Positions 11,701 to 23,690 of a stretch of DNA of 64,000 bases are shown here, in pieces; positions within the stretch are counted from its first letter, which is position 1; each line of letters opens with the position of its first letter. Made by a program: the position numbers and the translations under genes. This DNA is from Misgurnus anguillicaudatus (Eukaryota > Chordata > Actinopteri > Cypriniformes > Cobitidae): assembly GCF_027580225.2 (NCBI RefSeq), contig NC_073355.2, forward strand, positions 23,339,501-23,403,500, read 5' to 3'. A model generated the notes under the pieces. It worked only from the letters and a program-made list of their open reading frames with translations, ran no database searches and was not told the origin of the DNA.

Positions 11701-14700
11701 ATTAATCACTAGGATTAATCTTAGCCTGGTTGTTAGCCTGCTCTGGAGCAGGCTAGCTGCAAAGAGTAAATCTCCATAGTAACTTCATCAAGATTAATTT
11801 AGCCTCCCTTCATGCAACCGAATCAGGGCTAAATTCAGCCAGGATAACTGGAAAATCCCAGCTTAATCCCTTATCTTGCTTTTGTGCAATACCCCTCAGC
11901 TTATGAAGTGACCAAAACACAGCTAGACCAGCTTATGAAGTGAAAACACAGCTAGACCAGCTTAAAAAGTGACCAAAACACAGCTACACAAGCTTATAAA
12001 GTGACCAAAACACAGGTAGATCAGCTTATAAAGTGACCAAAACACAGCTAGACCAGCTTATGAAGTGAAATCGCAGCTAGACCAGCTTAAAAAGTGACCA
12101 AAACACAGCTAGGCCAGCTTAAAAAGTGACCAAAACACAGCTAGACCAGCTTGAAAAGTGACCAAAACACAGCTAGACCAGCCTCAAAAGTGACCAAAAC
12201 ACAGTTAGACCAGCTTATAAAGTGACCAAAACACAGCTAGACCAGCTTATGAAGTGAAATCGCAGCTAGACCAGCTTAAAAAGTGACCAAAACACAGCTA
12301 GACCAGCTTGAAAAGTGACCAAAACACAGCTAGACCAGCCTCAAAAGTGACCAAAACACAGTTAGACCAGGGGCACGTACCATGAAAATGGTTAAACAAA
12401 CTCAGGGTTACAGGATTAGTTTCAGGTTGACAAAACCAAGCCAATGTGCAGGCCTTGTTGGTAAAAGCTATTTTCATGGTACCCAAAACCCAGGATTTGC
12501 ACAAACTAATCCTAAACAAAGCTGGCTAACCAACTAAACCAGCTTCATGGTATAGGCCCCAGCTTGAAAAGTGACCAAAACACAGCTAGACCAGCCTCAA
12601 AAGTGACCAAAACACAGCTAGGCCATCTTAAAAGGGGACCAAACACAGCTAGGCCAGCTTAAAGGGGACCAAACACAGCTAGACCAGCTTGAAAGGGGAC
12701 CAAAACACAGCTAGGCCAGCTTAAAGGGGACCAAAACACAGCTAGACCAGCCTCAAAAGTGACCAAAACACAGCTAGGCCAGCTTATGAAGTGAAATCAC
12801 AGCTAGACCAGCTCAAAAAGTGACCAATACACAGCTAGACCAGCTTAATAAGTGACCAAAACACAGCTACACAAGCTTATAAAGTGACCAAAACACAGGT
12901 AGAGCAGCTTATAAAGTGACTAAAACACAGCTAGACAAGCTAAAAAGTACCAAAACACAGCTACATCAGCTTAAAAAGTGACCAAAACACAGCTAGGCCA
13001 GCTAAAAAGTGACCAAAACACAGCTAGGCCATCTTAAAAGGGGACCAAACACAGCTAGGCCAGCTTAAAAGGGGACCAAAACACAGCTAGACCAGCTTAA
13101 AAAGTGACCAAAACACAGCTAGACCAGCTTAAAAAGCGACCAAAACACAGCTAGACCAGCTGAAAAAGTGACCAAAACACAGCTAGACCAGCTTAAAAAG
13201 TGACAAAAACACAGCTAGACCTGGGGCCCGTACCATGAAAATGGTTAAACAAACTCAGGGTTACAGGATTAGTTTCAGGTTGACAAAACCAAGCCAATGT
13301 GCAGGCCTTGTTGGTAAAAGCTATTTTCATGGTACCCAAAACCCAGGATTTGCACAAACTAATCCTAAACAAAGCTGGTTAACCAGCTAAACCAGCTTCA
13401 TGGTATAGGCCCCAGCTGAAAAAGTGACCAAAACACAGCTAGGACAGCTTAAAAAGTGACCAAAACACAGCTAGACCAGCTTAAAAAGTGACCAAAACAC
13501 AGCTAGACCAGCTTAAAAAGCGACCAAAACACAGCTAGACCAGCTGAAAAAGTGACCAAAACACAGCTAGACCAGCTTAAAAAGTGACAAAAACACAGCT
13601 AGGACAGCTTAAAAAGTGACCAAAACACAGCTAGGACAGCTGAAAAAGTGACCAAAACACAGCTAGACCAGCTTAAAAAGCGACCAAAACACAGCTAAAC
13701 CAGCTTCATGGTATAGGCCCCAGCTGAAAAAGTGACCAAAACACAGCTAGGACAGCTTAAAAAGTGACCAAAACACAGCTAGACCAGCTTAAAAAGTGAC
13801 CAAAACACAGCTAGACCAGCTTAAAAAGCGACCAAAACACAGCTAGACCAGCTGAAAAAGTGACCAAAACACAGCTAGACCAGCTTAAAAAGTGACAAAA
13901 ACACAGCTAGGACAGCTTAAAAAGTGACCAAAACACAGCTAGGACAGCTGAAAAAGTGACCAAAACACAGCTAGGACAGCTTAAAAAGTGACCAAAACAC
14001 AGCTAGACCAGCTTAAAAAGTGACCAAAACACAGCTAGACCAGCTTAAAAAGCGACCAAAACACAGCTAGACCAGCTGAAAAAGTGACCAAAACACAGCT
14101 AGACCAGCTTAAAAAGTGACAAAAACACAGCTAGGACAGCTTAAAAAGTGACCAAAACACAGCTAGACCTGGGGCCTATACCATGAAGCTGGTTTAGTTG
14201 GTTAGCCAGCTTTGTTTAGGATTAGTTTGTGCAAATCCTGGGTTTTGGGTACCATGAAAATAGCTTTTACCAACAAGGCCTGCACATTGGCTTGGTTTTG
14301 TCAACCTGAAACTAATCCTGTAACCCTGAGTTTGTTTAACCATTTTCATGGTACGGGCCCCAGCTTAAAAAGTGACCAAAACACAGCTAGGACAGCTTAA
14401 AAAGTGACCAAAACACAGCTAGACCAGCTTATGAAGTGAAATCACAGCTAGATCATCTTAAAAAGTGACCAAAACACAGCTAGGCCAGTTTAAAAGTGAC
14501 AAAACCACAGCTAGACCAGCTTAAAAAGTGACCAAAACACAGCTAGACCAGCCTCAGAAGTGACCAAAACACAGCTAGACCAGCTTAAAAAGTGACCAAA
14601 ACACAGGTAGAGCAGCTTATAAAGTGACTAAAACACAGCTAGACAAGCTAAAAAGTACCAAAACACAGCTACATCAGCTTAAAAAGTGACCAAAACACAG

Positions 14701-17700
14701 CTAGGCCAGCTAAAAAGTGACCAAAACACAGCTAGGCCATCTTAAAAGGGGACCAAACACAGCTAGGCCAGCTTAAAAGGGGACCAAAACACAGCTAGAC
14801 CAGCTTAAAAAGTGACCAAAACACAGCTAGACCAGCTTAAAAAGCGACCAAAACACAGCTAGACCAGCTGAAAAAGTGACCAAAACACAGCTAGACCAGC
14901 TTAAAAAGTGACAAAAACACAGCTAGACCAGCTGAAAAAGTGACCAAAACACAGCTAGACCAGCTTAAAAAGTGACAAAAACACAGCTAGGACAGCTTAA
15001 AAAGTGACCAAAACACAGCTAGGACAGCTTAAAAAGTGACCAAAACACAGCTAGGACAGCTTAAAAAGTGACCAAAACACAGCTAGACCAGCTTAAAAAG
15101 TGACCAAAACACAGCTAGACCAGCTTAAAAAGTGACAAAAACACAGCTAGGACAGCTTAAAAAGTGACCAAAACACAGCTAGGACAGCTGAAAAGTGACC
15201 AAAACACAGCTAGGACAGCTTAAAAAGTGACCAAAACACAGCTAGACCAGCTTAAAAAGTGACCAAAACACAGCTAGACCAGCTTAAAAAGCGACCAAAA
15301 CACAGCTAGACCAGCTGAAAAAGTGACCAAAACACAGCTAGACCAGCTTAAAAAGTGACAAAAACACAGCTAGGACAGCTTAAAAAGTGACCAAAACACA
15401 GCTAGACCTGGGGCCTATACCATGAAGCTGGTTTAGTTGGTTAGCCAGCTTTGTTTAGGATTAGTTTGTGCAAATCCTGGGTTTTGGGTACCATGAAAAT
15501 AGCTTTTACCAACAAGGCCTGCACATTGGCTTGGTTTTGTCAACCTGAAACTAATCCTGTAACCCTGAGTTTGTTTAACCATTTTCATGGTACGGGCCCC
15601 AGCTTAAAAAGTGACCAAAACACAGCTAGGACAGCTTAAAAAGTGACCAAAACACAGCTAGACCAGCTTATGAAGTGAAATCACAGCTAGATCATCTTAA
15701 AAAGTGACCAAAACACAGCTAGGCCAGTTTAAAAGTGACAAAACCACAGCTAGACCAGGGGCCTATACCATGAAGCTGGTTTAGTTGGTTAGCCAGCTTT
15801 GTTTAGGATTAGTTTGTGCAAATCCTGGGTTTTGGGTACCATGAAAATAGCTTTTACCAACAAGGCCTGCACATTGGCTAGGTTTTGTCAACCTGAAACT
15901 AATCCTGTAACCCTGAGTTTGTTTAACCATTTTCATGGTACGGGCCCCAGCTTAAAAAGTGACCAAAACACAGCTAGGACAGCTTAAAAAGTGACCAAAA
16001 CACAGCTAGACCAGCTTATGAAGTGAAATCACAGCTAGATCATCTTAAAAAGTGACCAAAACACAGCTAGGCCAGTTTAAAAGTGACAAAACCACAGCTA
16101 GACCAGCTTAAAAAGTGACCAAAACACAGCTAGACCAGCCTCAGAAGTGACCAAAACACAGCTAGACCAGCTTAAAAAGTGACCAAAACACAGGTAGAGC
16201 AGCTTATAAAGTGACTAAAACACAGCTAGACAAGCTAAAAAGTACCAAAACACAGCTACATCAGCTTAAAAAGTGACCAAAACACAGCTAGGCCAGCTAA
16301 AAAGTGACCAAAACACAGCTAGGCCATCTTAAAAGGGGACCAAACACAGCTAGGCCAGCTTAAAAGGGGACCAAAACACAGCTAGACCAGCTTAAAAAGT
16401 GACCAAAACACAGCTAGACCAGCTTAAAAAGCGACCAAAACACAGCTAGACCAGCTGAAAAAGTGACCAAAACACAGCTAGACCAGCTTAAAAAGTGACA
16501 AAAACACAGCTAGACCAGCTGAAAAAGTGACCAAAACACAGCTAGGACAGCTTAAAAAGTGACCAAAACACAGCTAGACCAGCTTAAAAAGTGACCAAAA
16601 CACAGCTAGACCAGCTTAAAAAGTGACAAAAACACAGCTAGGACAGCTTAAAAAGTGACCAAAACACAGCTAGGACAGCTGAAAAGTGACCAAAACACAG
16701 CTAGGACAGCTTAAAAAGTGACCAAAACACAGCTAGACCAGCTTAAAAAGTGACCAAAACACAGCTAGACCAGCTTAAAAAGCGACCAAAACACAGCTAG
16801 ACCAGCTGAAAAAGTGACCAAAACACAGCTAGACCAGCTTAAAAAGTGACAAAAACACAGCTAGGACAGCTTAAAAAGTGACCAAAACACAGCTAGACCT
16901 GGGGCCTATACCATGAAGCTGGTTTAGTTGGTTAGCCAGCTTTGTTTAGGATTAGTTTGTGCAAATCCTGGGTTTTGGGTACCATGAAAATAGCTTTTAC
17001 CAACAAGGCCTGCACATTGGCTTGGTTTTGTCAACCTGAAACTAATCCTGTAACCCTGAGTTTGTTTAACCATTTTCATGGTACGGGCCCCAGCTTAAAA
17101 AGTGACCAAAACACAGCTAGGACAGCTTAAAAAGTGACCAAAACACAGCTAGACCAGCTTATGAAGTGAAATCACAGCTAGATCATCTTAAAAAGTGACC
17201 AAAACACAGCTAGGCCAGTTTAAAAGTGACAAAACCACAGCTAGACCAGCTTAAAAAGTGACCAAAACACAGCTAGACCAGCCTCAGAAGTGACCAAAAC
17301 ACAGCTAGACCAGCTTAAAAAGTGACCAAAACACAGGTAGAGCAGCTTATAAAGTGACTAAAACACAGCTAGACAAGCTAAAAAGTACCAAAACACAGCT
17401 ACATCATCTTAAAAAGTGACCAAAACACAGCTAGGCCAGCTAAAAAGTGACCAAAACACAGCTAGACCAGCTAAAAAGTGACCAAAACAATGCTAGACCA
17501 GCTTAAAAAGTGACCAAAACACAGCTAGACCAGCTAAAAAGTGACCAAAACACAGCTAGACCAGCTTATAAAGTGACCAAGACACAGCTAGACCAGCTGA
17601 AAAAGTGACCAAAACACAGCTAGACCAGCTAAAAAGTGACCAAAACACAGCTAGACCAGCTTATGAAGTGACCAAGACACAGCTAGACCAGCTGAAAAAG

Positions 17701-20700
17701 TGACCAAAACACAGCTAGGACAGCTTAAAAAGTGACCAAAACACAGCTAGACCAGCTTAAAAAGTGACCAAAACACAGCTAGACCAGCTTAAAAAGCGAC
17801 CAAAACACAGCTAGACCAGCTGAAAAAGTGACCAAAACACAGCTAGACCAGCTTAAAAAGTGACCAAAACACAGCTAGGACAGCTTAAAAAGTGACCAAA
17901 ACACAGCTAGGACAGCTTAAAAAGTGACCAAAACACAGCTAGACCAGCTTAAAAAGTGACCAAAACACAGCTAGACCAGCTTAAAAAGCGACCAAAACAC
18001 AGCTAGACCAGCTGAAAAAGTGACCAAAACACAGCTAGACCAGCTTAAAAAGTGACCAAAACACAGCTAGGACAGCTTAAAAAGTGACCAAAACACAGCT
18101 AGACCAGCTTAAAAAGTGACCAAAACACAGCTAGACCAGCTTAAAAAGCGACCAAAACACAGCTAGACCAGCTGAAAAAGTGACCAAAACACAGCTAGAC
18201 CAGCTTAAAAAGTGACAAAAACACAGCTAGGACAGCTTAACAAGTGACCAAAACACAGCTAGACCTGGGGCCTATACCATGAAGCTGGTTTAGTTGGTTA
18301 GCCAGCTTTGTTTAGGATTAGTTTGTGCAAATCCTGGGTTTTGGGTACCATGAAAATAGCTTTTACCAACAAGGCCTGCACATTGGCTTGGTTTTGTCAA
18401 CCTGAAACTAATCCTGTAACCCTGAGTTTGTTTAACCATTTTCATGGTACGGGCCCCAGCTTAAAAAGTGACCAAAACACAGCTAGGACAGCTTAAAAAG
18501 TGACCAAAACACAGCTAGACCAGCTTATGAAGTGAAATCACAGCTAGATCATCTTAAAAAGTGACCAAAACACAGCTAGGCCAGTTTAAAAGTGACAAAA
18601 CCACAGCTAGACCAGCTTAAAAAGTGACCAAAACACAGCTAGACCAGCCTCAGAAGTGACCAAAACACAGCTAGACCAGCTTAAAAAGTGACCAAAACAC
18701 AGGTAGAGCAGCTTATAAAGTGACTAAAACACAGCTAGACAAGCTAAAAAGTACCAAAACACAGCTACATCATCTTAAAAAGTGACCAAAACACAGCTAG
18801 GCCAGCTAAAAAGTGACCAAAACACAGCTAGACCAGCTAAAAAGTGACCAAAACACAGCTAGACCAGCTTATGAAGTGTAATCACAGCTAGATCATCTTA
18901 AAAAGTGACCAAAACACAGCTAGGCCAGTTTAAAAGTGACAAAACCACAGCTAGACCAGCTAAAAAAGTGACCAAAACACAGCTAGACCAGCCTCAGAAG
19001 TGACCAAAACACAGCTAGACCAGCTTAAAAAGTGACCAAAACACAGGTAGAGCAGCTTATAAAGTGACTAAAACACAGCTAGACAAGCTAAAAAGTACCA
19101 AAACACAGCTACATCATCTTAAAAAGTGACCAAAACACAGCTAGGCCAGCTAAAAAGTGACCAAAACACAGCTAGACCAGCTAAAAAGTGACCAAAACAA
19201 TGCTAGACCAGCTTAAAAAGTGACCAAAACACAGCTAGACCAGCTAAAAAGTGACCAAAACACAGCTAGACCAGCTTATAAAGTGACCAAGACACAGCTA
19301 GACCAGCTGAAAAAGTGACCAAAACACAGCTAGACCAGCTAAAAAGTGACCAAAACACAGCTAGACCAGCTTATGAAGTGACCAAGACACAGCTAGACCA
19401 GCTGAAAAAGTGACCAAAACACAGCTAGGACAGCTTAAAAAGTGACCAAAACACAGCTAGACCAGCTTAAAAAGTGACCAAAACACAGCTAGACCAGCTT
19501 AAAAAGCGACCAAAACACAGCTAGACCAGCTGAAAAAGTGACCAAAACACAGCTAGACCAGCTTAAAAAGTGACCAAAACACAGCTAGGACAGCTTAAAA
19601 AGTGACCAAAACACAGCTAGGACAGCTTAAAAAGTGACCAAAACACAGCTAGACCAGCTTAAAAAGTGACCAAAACACAGCTAGACCAGCTTAAAAAGCG
19701 ACCAAAACACAGCTAGACCAGCTGAAAAAGTGACCAAAACACAGCTAGACCAGCTTAAAAAGTGACCAAAACACAGCTAGGACAGCTTAAAAAGTGACCA
19801 AAACACAGCTAGACCAGCTTAAAAAGTGACCAAAACACAGCTAGACCAGCTTAAAAAGTGACCAAAACACAGCTAGGACAGCTTAAAAAGTGACCAAAAC
19901 ACAGCTAGACCAGCTTAAAAAGTGACCAAAACACAGCTAGACCAGCTAAAAAGTGACCAAAACACAGCTAGACCAGCTTATAAAGTGACCAAGACACAGC
20001 TAGACCAGCTGAAAAAGTGACCAAAACACAGCTAGACCAGCTAAAAAGTGACCAAAACACAGCTAGACCAGCTTATGAAGTGACCAAGACACAGCTAGAC
20101 CAGCTGAAAAAGTGACCAAAACACAGCTAGGACAGCTTAAAAAGTGACCAAAACACAGCTAGACCAGCTTAAAAAGTGACCAAAACACAGCTAGACCAGC
20201 TTAAAAAGCGACCAAAACACAGCTAGACCAGCTGAAAAAGTGACCAAAACACAGCTAGACCAGCTTAAAAAGTGACCAAAACACAGCTAGGACAGCTTAA
20301 AAAGTGACCAAAACACAGCTAGGACAGCTTAAAAAGTGACCAAAACACAGCTAGACCAGCTTAAAAAGTGACCAAAACACAGCTAGACCAGCTTAAAAAG
20401 CGACCAAAACACAGCTAGACCAGCTGAAAAAGTGACCAAAACACAGCTAGACCAGCTTAAAAAGTGACCAAAACACAGCTAGGACAGCTTAAAAAGTGAC
20501 CAAAACACAGCTAGACCAGCTTAAAAAGTGACCAAAACACAGCTAGACCAGCTTAAAAAGCGACCAAAACACAGCTAGACCAGCTGAAAAAGTGACCAAA
20601 ACACAGCTAGACCAGCTTAAAAAGTGACAAAAACACAGCTAGGACAGCTTAACAAGTGACCAAAACACAGCTAGACCTGGGGCCTATACCATGAAGCTGG

Positions 20701-22308
20701 TTTAGTTGGTTAGCCAGCTTTGTTTAGGATTAGTTTGTGCAAATCCTGGGTTTTGGGTACCATGAAAATAGCTTTTACCAACAAGGCCTGCACATTGGCT
20801 TGGTTTTGTCAACCTGAAACTAATCCTGTAACCCTGAGTTTGTTTAACCATTTTCATGGTACGGGCCCCAGCTTAAAAAGTGACCAAAACACAGCTAGGA
20901 CAGCTTAAAAAGTGACCAAAACACAGCTAGACCAGCTTATGAAGTGAAATCACAGCTAGATCATCTTAAAAAGTGACCAAAACACAGCTAGGCCAGTTTA
21001 AAAGTGACAAAACCACAGCTAGACCAGCTTAAAAAGTGACCAAAACACAGCTAGACCAGCCTCAGAAGTGACCAAAACACAGCTAGACCAGCTTAAAAAG
21101 TGACCAAAACACAATTAGACCAGCTTTAAAAGTGACCAAAACACAGCTAGGCCAGCTTAAAAGGGGACCAAAACACAGCTAGACCATCTTAAAAATCCAT
21201 CTAAAACCAAGCTGGGAGTCCAGCTAACACAAGCTTATGCTGGTTTTAGTAGGGTGTTCATTTTAGACCCAATACATAGCTGACAGGTTTTATTTATTTT
21301 ATATGTTTCTTTTTCAGGATGAATCAATGGTCGCTGTTGATATCAATGGCTTTAAGCAGTTTGACGGTAAGAGCACATCTCGCATTACAACACACAGTTG
21401 GGATCACATTGCCTGTTTATATTAAACAATGTTTTCCAACAAACTGTCAGATTTTGCGCAACACTCTATTTTCAGGTGTCAGTTGTATTTTATGTCTACA
21501 CAATTAATTCCTTAAATAATTAACCTGGATATAAGTGAAGTAAAAACTGAAATGATGTCCTATGCAGTTATGGATGCCCTGCACATGGACAGGATGATGA
21601 GTGATGTTGATTCGTGGCAGAAGGATCCTGAGAGCTTCATGACATCTCGTGGTCTTACAGTGACATCCACAACATCACAGCAACCCAATGTTCTTATAGT
21701 GGAAGGATTCCTCATTTTTAATCATGGGTAACAGAGTTTATTTTTATGTGTTTTTTTTTATTTTAGCTTATGAACTACTAGTTGAAAACTTAGTAAGTAA
21801 TTGAGAAATTATTACAATGAGAAATTAGAAATGGATTGTTTTGTCATGTTTTAGAAGCTTTAAATAATCACAAAGCACCTTTACCAAAGAAATATTTAGT
21901 TCAGTAAAGATGATGTTTTTGTTCATTTGTCTGATCAACTTCTGGGGCAGTGAATTGTCATAGAAATTTGTCCCAACTTTCTTGTGATTAAATAATGAAA
22001 TGTGTTTTTATGGCTGTTTGTTTTACTTCCAGGCCTCTTAATACCTTATTTGACAAAAGGTTCTTCCTGCAGATACCATACGAGACATGCAAACAGAGAA
22101 GAAGGTGAGATCCGGACTCTACAGCTGTCAAATGTGTCGTCTTTGAAATACATCAATGACTGACACCTTTATTTCCTCTGATCAATAGCTCACGGGTCTA
22201 TTTGCCTCCAGATCCACCAAACTACTTTGATGGTTATGTTTGGCCCATGTACCTGAAGAACAGAAAAGAGATGGAAGAAGCTGTAAATGACATTGGTAAT
22301 GTTAGGCC

Positions 22309-22367
<59 letters not shown>

Positions 22368-22640
22368 TCTGGTTTCCATGTTTTGTGGGGACATTCCATA
22401 GGCGTAATGCATTTTATACTGTACAAACTGTATATTCTATTTCCCTTACCTACCCCATTCCCTAACCCCAACCATCACAAAAAACTTTCTTGTACCTTAG
22501 ATTTTCAATAAACATCATTTTGTTTGATTTATAAGCTTGTTTCCTCATGGGGACATCAAAATGTCCCCACAAGGTCACAAAAACACTGGTATTCCTATCT
22601 TTGTGGGGACAATTGGTCCGCACAACGTGATAATTACCAG

Positions 22641-22715
<75 letters not shown>

Positions 22716-22854
22716 AAGGGCATTTAATTAAATGATAAAGGCAACTCTTTTTGCACTTTGTACAGTGTTTTTAGATGGCACCCAGAAGCAAGAGGTGTTG
22801 CTGTCCTCTGTTCTCGCAGACATCCAGGAAATACTTATGATTACACAGAGCTGA
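8772..22854 (+). CDS. nmrk2: Nicotinamide riboside kinase (NMRK2-type), seven coding exons
   Basis: Exons 8772-8800, 8892-8982, 21318-21366, 21568-21727, 22033-22104, 22189-22295 and 22766-22854 join in frame into a 198-residue protein. The enzyme phosphorylates nicotinamide riboside to NMN in the NAD salvage pathway, in the cytosol. The P-loop is at residues 9-18 (GGMTNGGKTT). The catalytic-region Asp is D36 in ISQDNFFK. Further family motifs are FKQFDV, LIVEGFLIF, the RRSSRVY stretch, and PPDPPNYFDGYVWPMY near the C-terminus. GGMTNGGKT, FKQFDV and the spacing before LIVEGF favour the NMRK2 paralogue over NMRK1. The length equals NMRK1, as the long mammalian NMRK2 tail is absent. Intron 2 is 12.3 kb and filled with a tandem array; the other introns are short. 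A last coding exon near a (CA)n tract follows intron 6. Confidence 0.92.
9401..11895. mobile_element. Harbinger-like non-autonomous transposon inside the array
   Basis: Inverted ends GGGGTATTGCACAAAAG and CTTTTGTGCAATACCCC bound about 2.5 kb. The interrupted array unit shows CAG on both sides, a 3-bp target duplication as in PIF/Harbinger elements. The subterminal CCAGGATAAC...CAGCTT repeats are also inverted. No transposase frame was found. The interior is AT-rich and includes a LINE 3' end. Confidence 0.75.
11200..11700 (+). mobile_element. L2-like LINE 3' end fragment
   Basis: A frame at about 11317-11502 ends in RFSRSFIPVVMRLFNSTL, matching the C-terminal end typical of CR1/L2 reverse transcriptases. 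It is followed by CAATTTCCCCCTGGGATTAATAAAGTTCTTTGAATT, written here in parts as the common fish L2 3' tail (CAATTTCCCCCTGGGATTAA then a short A/T-rich repeat). It is 5' truncated and nested in the Harbinger-like element. Confidence 0.6.
12370..12560 (-). mobile_element. 191-bp MITE copy 1 in the array
   Basis: Begins GGGGCACGTACCATGAAAAT and ends TTCATGGTATAGGCCCC. The ends are imperfect inverted repeats, and CAG lies on both sides in the interrupted array unit. It is inverted relative to copies 3-8. Confidence 0.85.
13223..13413 (-). mobile_element. 191-bp MITE copy 2 in the array
   Basis: Nearly identical to copy 1 and in the same orientation. A 25-bp remnant of its right end recurs at about 13697-13721 fused to array units, evidence of unequal exchange. 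Confidence 0.85.
14171..14361 (+). mobile_element. 191-bp MITE copy 3 in the array
   Basis: Same element as copies 1 and 2 but in the opposite orientation. The right flank (AGCTTAAAAAGTGACC then an AGGACAG unit and a TTATGAAGTGAAATC unit) is shared with copies 4-8. Confidence 0.85.
15410..15600 (+). mobile_element. 191-bp MITE copy 4 in the array
   Basis: Same length, near-identical sequence and same flanks as copy 3, 1239 bp further on. This indicates duplication of a larger block rather than a new insertion. Confidence 0.85.
15758..15948 (+). mobile_element. 191-bp MITE copy 5 in the array
   Basis: 348 bp after copy 4. The left flank keeps the undisturbed CAG (GACCAG then GGGCC), unlike the GACCTG flank of copies 3, 4, 6, 7 and 8. 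Confidence 0.85.
16901..17091 (+). mobile_element. 191-bp MITE copy 6 in the array
   Basis: 1143 bp after copy 5, same flanking units on both sides as copies 3 and 4. Confidence 0.85.
18267..18457 (+). mobile_element. 191-bp MITE copy 7 in the array
   Basis: Preceded by a TTAACAAGTGACC unit variant that is shared only with copy 8, which marks the two as the most recent duplicates. Confidence 0.85.
20679..20869 (+). mobile_element. 191-bp MITE copy 8 in the array
   Basis: 2412 bp after copy 7, with the same TTAACAAGTGACC unit directly upstream. Confidence 0.85.
22310..22709. repeat. CA microsatellite pair flanking an interspersed repeat (nmrk2 intron 6)
   Basis: (CA)n tracts at 22310-22366 and 22643-22709 enclose about 275 bp containing TTTTGTGGGGACATTCCATA, CCCTAACCCCAACC and TCATGGGGACATCAAAATGT with CCCCACAAGGTCA. 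This GGGGACA-rich sequence bounded by CA repeats is common in fish genomes. Open frames across it are artefacts of the dinucleotide. Confidence 0.85.
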
Positions 22855-23077
22855 GTTATCACAAAAGTAATTCAGCGATACTGATGCAGCATACTAAACA
22901 TTCCTCTAAAGATTTTGTCACAGGCACACTTTCATTTCTGTTTTTTCTATTTGAATGTAGAAATAGCCAAGTAAGGCAGTTCACACAATGAGGAACATTA
23001 TCCCAAGCTGCCTGCCACTACAAATACACTATGACTACAATATATGTACATTAATGCCTTATTTTGCTGCTTCATTG
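22855..23077 (+). other. nmrk2 3' untranslated region and flank
   Basis: Sequence after the stop codon; no canonical AATAAA signal is visible before the repeat that starts at 23078, so the transcript end is unresolved. Confidence 0.4.
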
Positions 23078-23629
23078 TACACTCTAAAAAAAAAAGGTTC
23101 CTTGAGGTTCTATATAGAACCGTTGGGTTCTATACTTGGCCAATAGAACCTTTTACCAAAAAAAGGGTTCCATATAGAACCCTTGGAAGGCAAAGAACCA
23201 TTTTTATTAAAATGGTTCTATAATTCACGTTTTCTGACTGAAGTGTAAACTAAAGATTACACAATAATTGCAGACCTACACAACTCATTTACAAACCTAC
23301 ACAACTCATTCACAAACCTTTTTGTGTCAATAGGCTGTGGTCAAAAAAAGAGAGAGTCAACAAATAGGCTATTAATATTTAGTGTATGATTTATTTCCTG
23401 TGAGCTTTTTTATGCAAGTTTGTACATTAGCATGAAACTTACAGTGCAGTTTGCGTTTCTGGTGAATTATCAGGTGTTTTCTTTATTTTGTACATTCTAT
23501 ATTGTCAATGTTTGTTTAATTTAACCTGAAGGGGCATTAAAAACAAATAATCGCAAAAGTGCCCTCTGGTGGCGTATATATGCGTTGCACCAGAAGATGA
23601 GCCTCGTGACGTGACAGTTTTTTTTCAAA

Positions 23630-23690
23630 CTGAGGTGAGGAGTTCGGACTCCGGACCGGCATTTCTGCTTGTTTGTACCCTGTCCATGAG
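23630..23690 (+). other. Possible non-coding first exon
   Basis: A GC-richer stretch ends in CTGTCCATGAG followed by GTAAGT, a near-ideal donor. It lies upstream of the decayed gene and could be its first exon. A second exon-like piece ends AAAAAG/GTAAGG at about 24498. Neither has a convincing coding frame. Confidence 0.3.

Larger units (their letters stand above)
9060..21230. repeat. Giant 32-bp tandem array filling nmrk2 intron 2
   Basis: The unit is about 32 bp, typically AGTGACCAAAACACAGCTAG followed by ACCAGCTTAAAA. It runs from about 9110 to 9400 and 11896 to 21195, an estimated 230-260 units with base substitutions and small indels. Variants such as TTATGAAGTGAAATCACAG, AAGCGACC and AGGGGACC recur in the same order, so blocks of many units were copied together. 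The flanks (CTGGTTTAAGCTGGTC at about 9050; AAGCTTATGCTGGTTTTAGTAGGG at about 21230) resemble the ends of a common fish MITE rich in CTGGT. The array may therefore have grown from inside such an element. Confidence 0.95.

Noticed and set aside
12298..20908. Seven or more nearly identical small frames (MFRISLCKSW...) repeated along the array
   Set aside because: They are readings of the 191-bp MITE and adjacent array units, on whichever strand the MITE lies. They have no independent start context and no protein motif.
11896..21195. CRISPR-like appearance of regularly spaced repeats
   Set aside because: The units are contiguous with no unique spacers, there are no cas genes, and the host is a vertebrate.
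22190..22727. Open frames of poly-Thr/His and poly-Val/Cys
   Set aside because: They are produced by (CA)n/(GT)n microsatellites. The same holds for the frames at 7273-7455 and 54092-54586 beyond the first exon.
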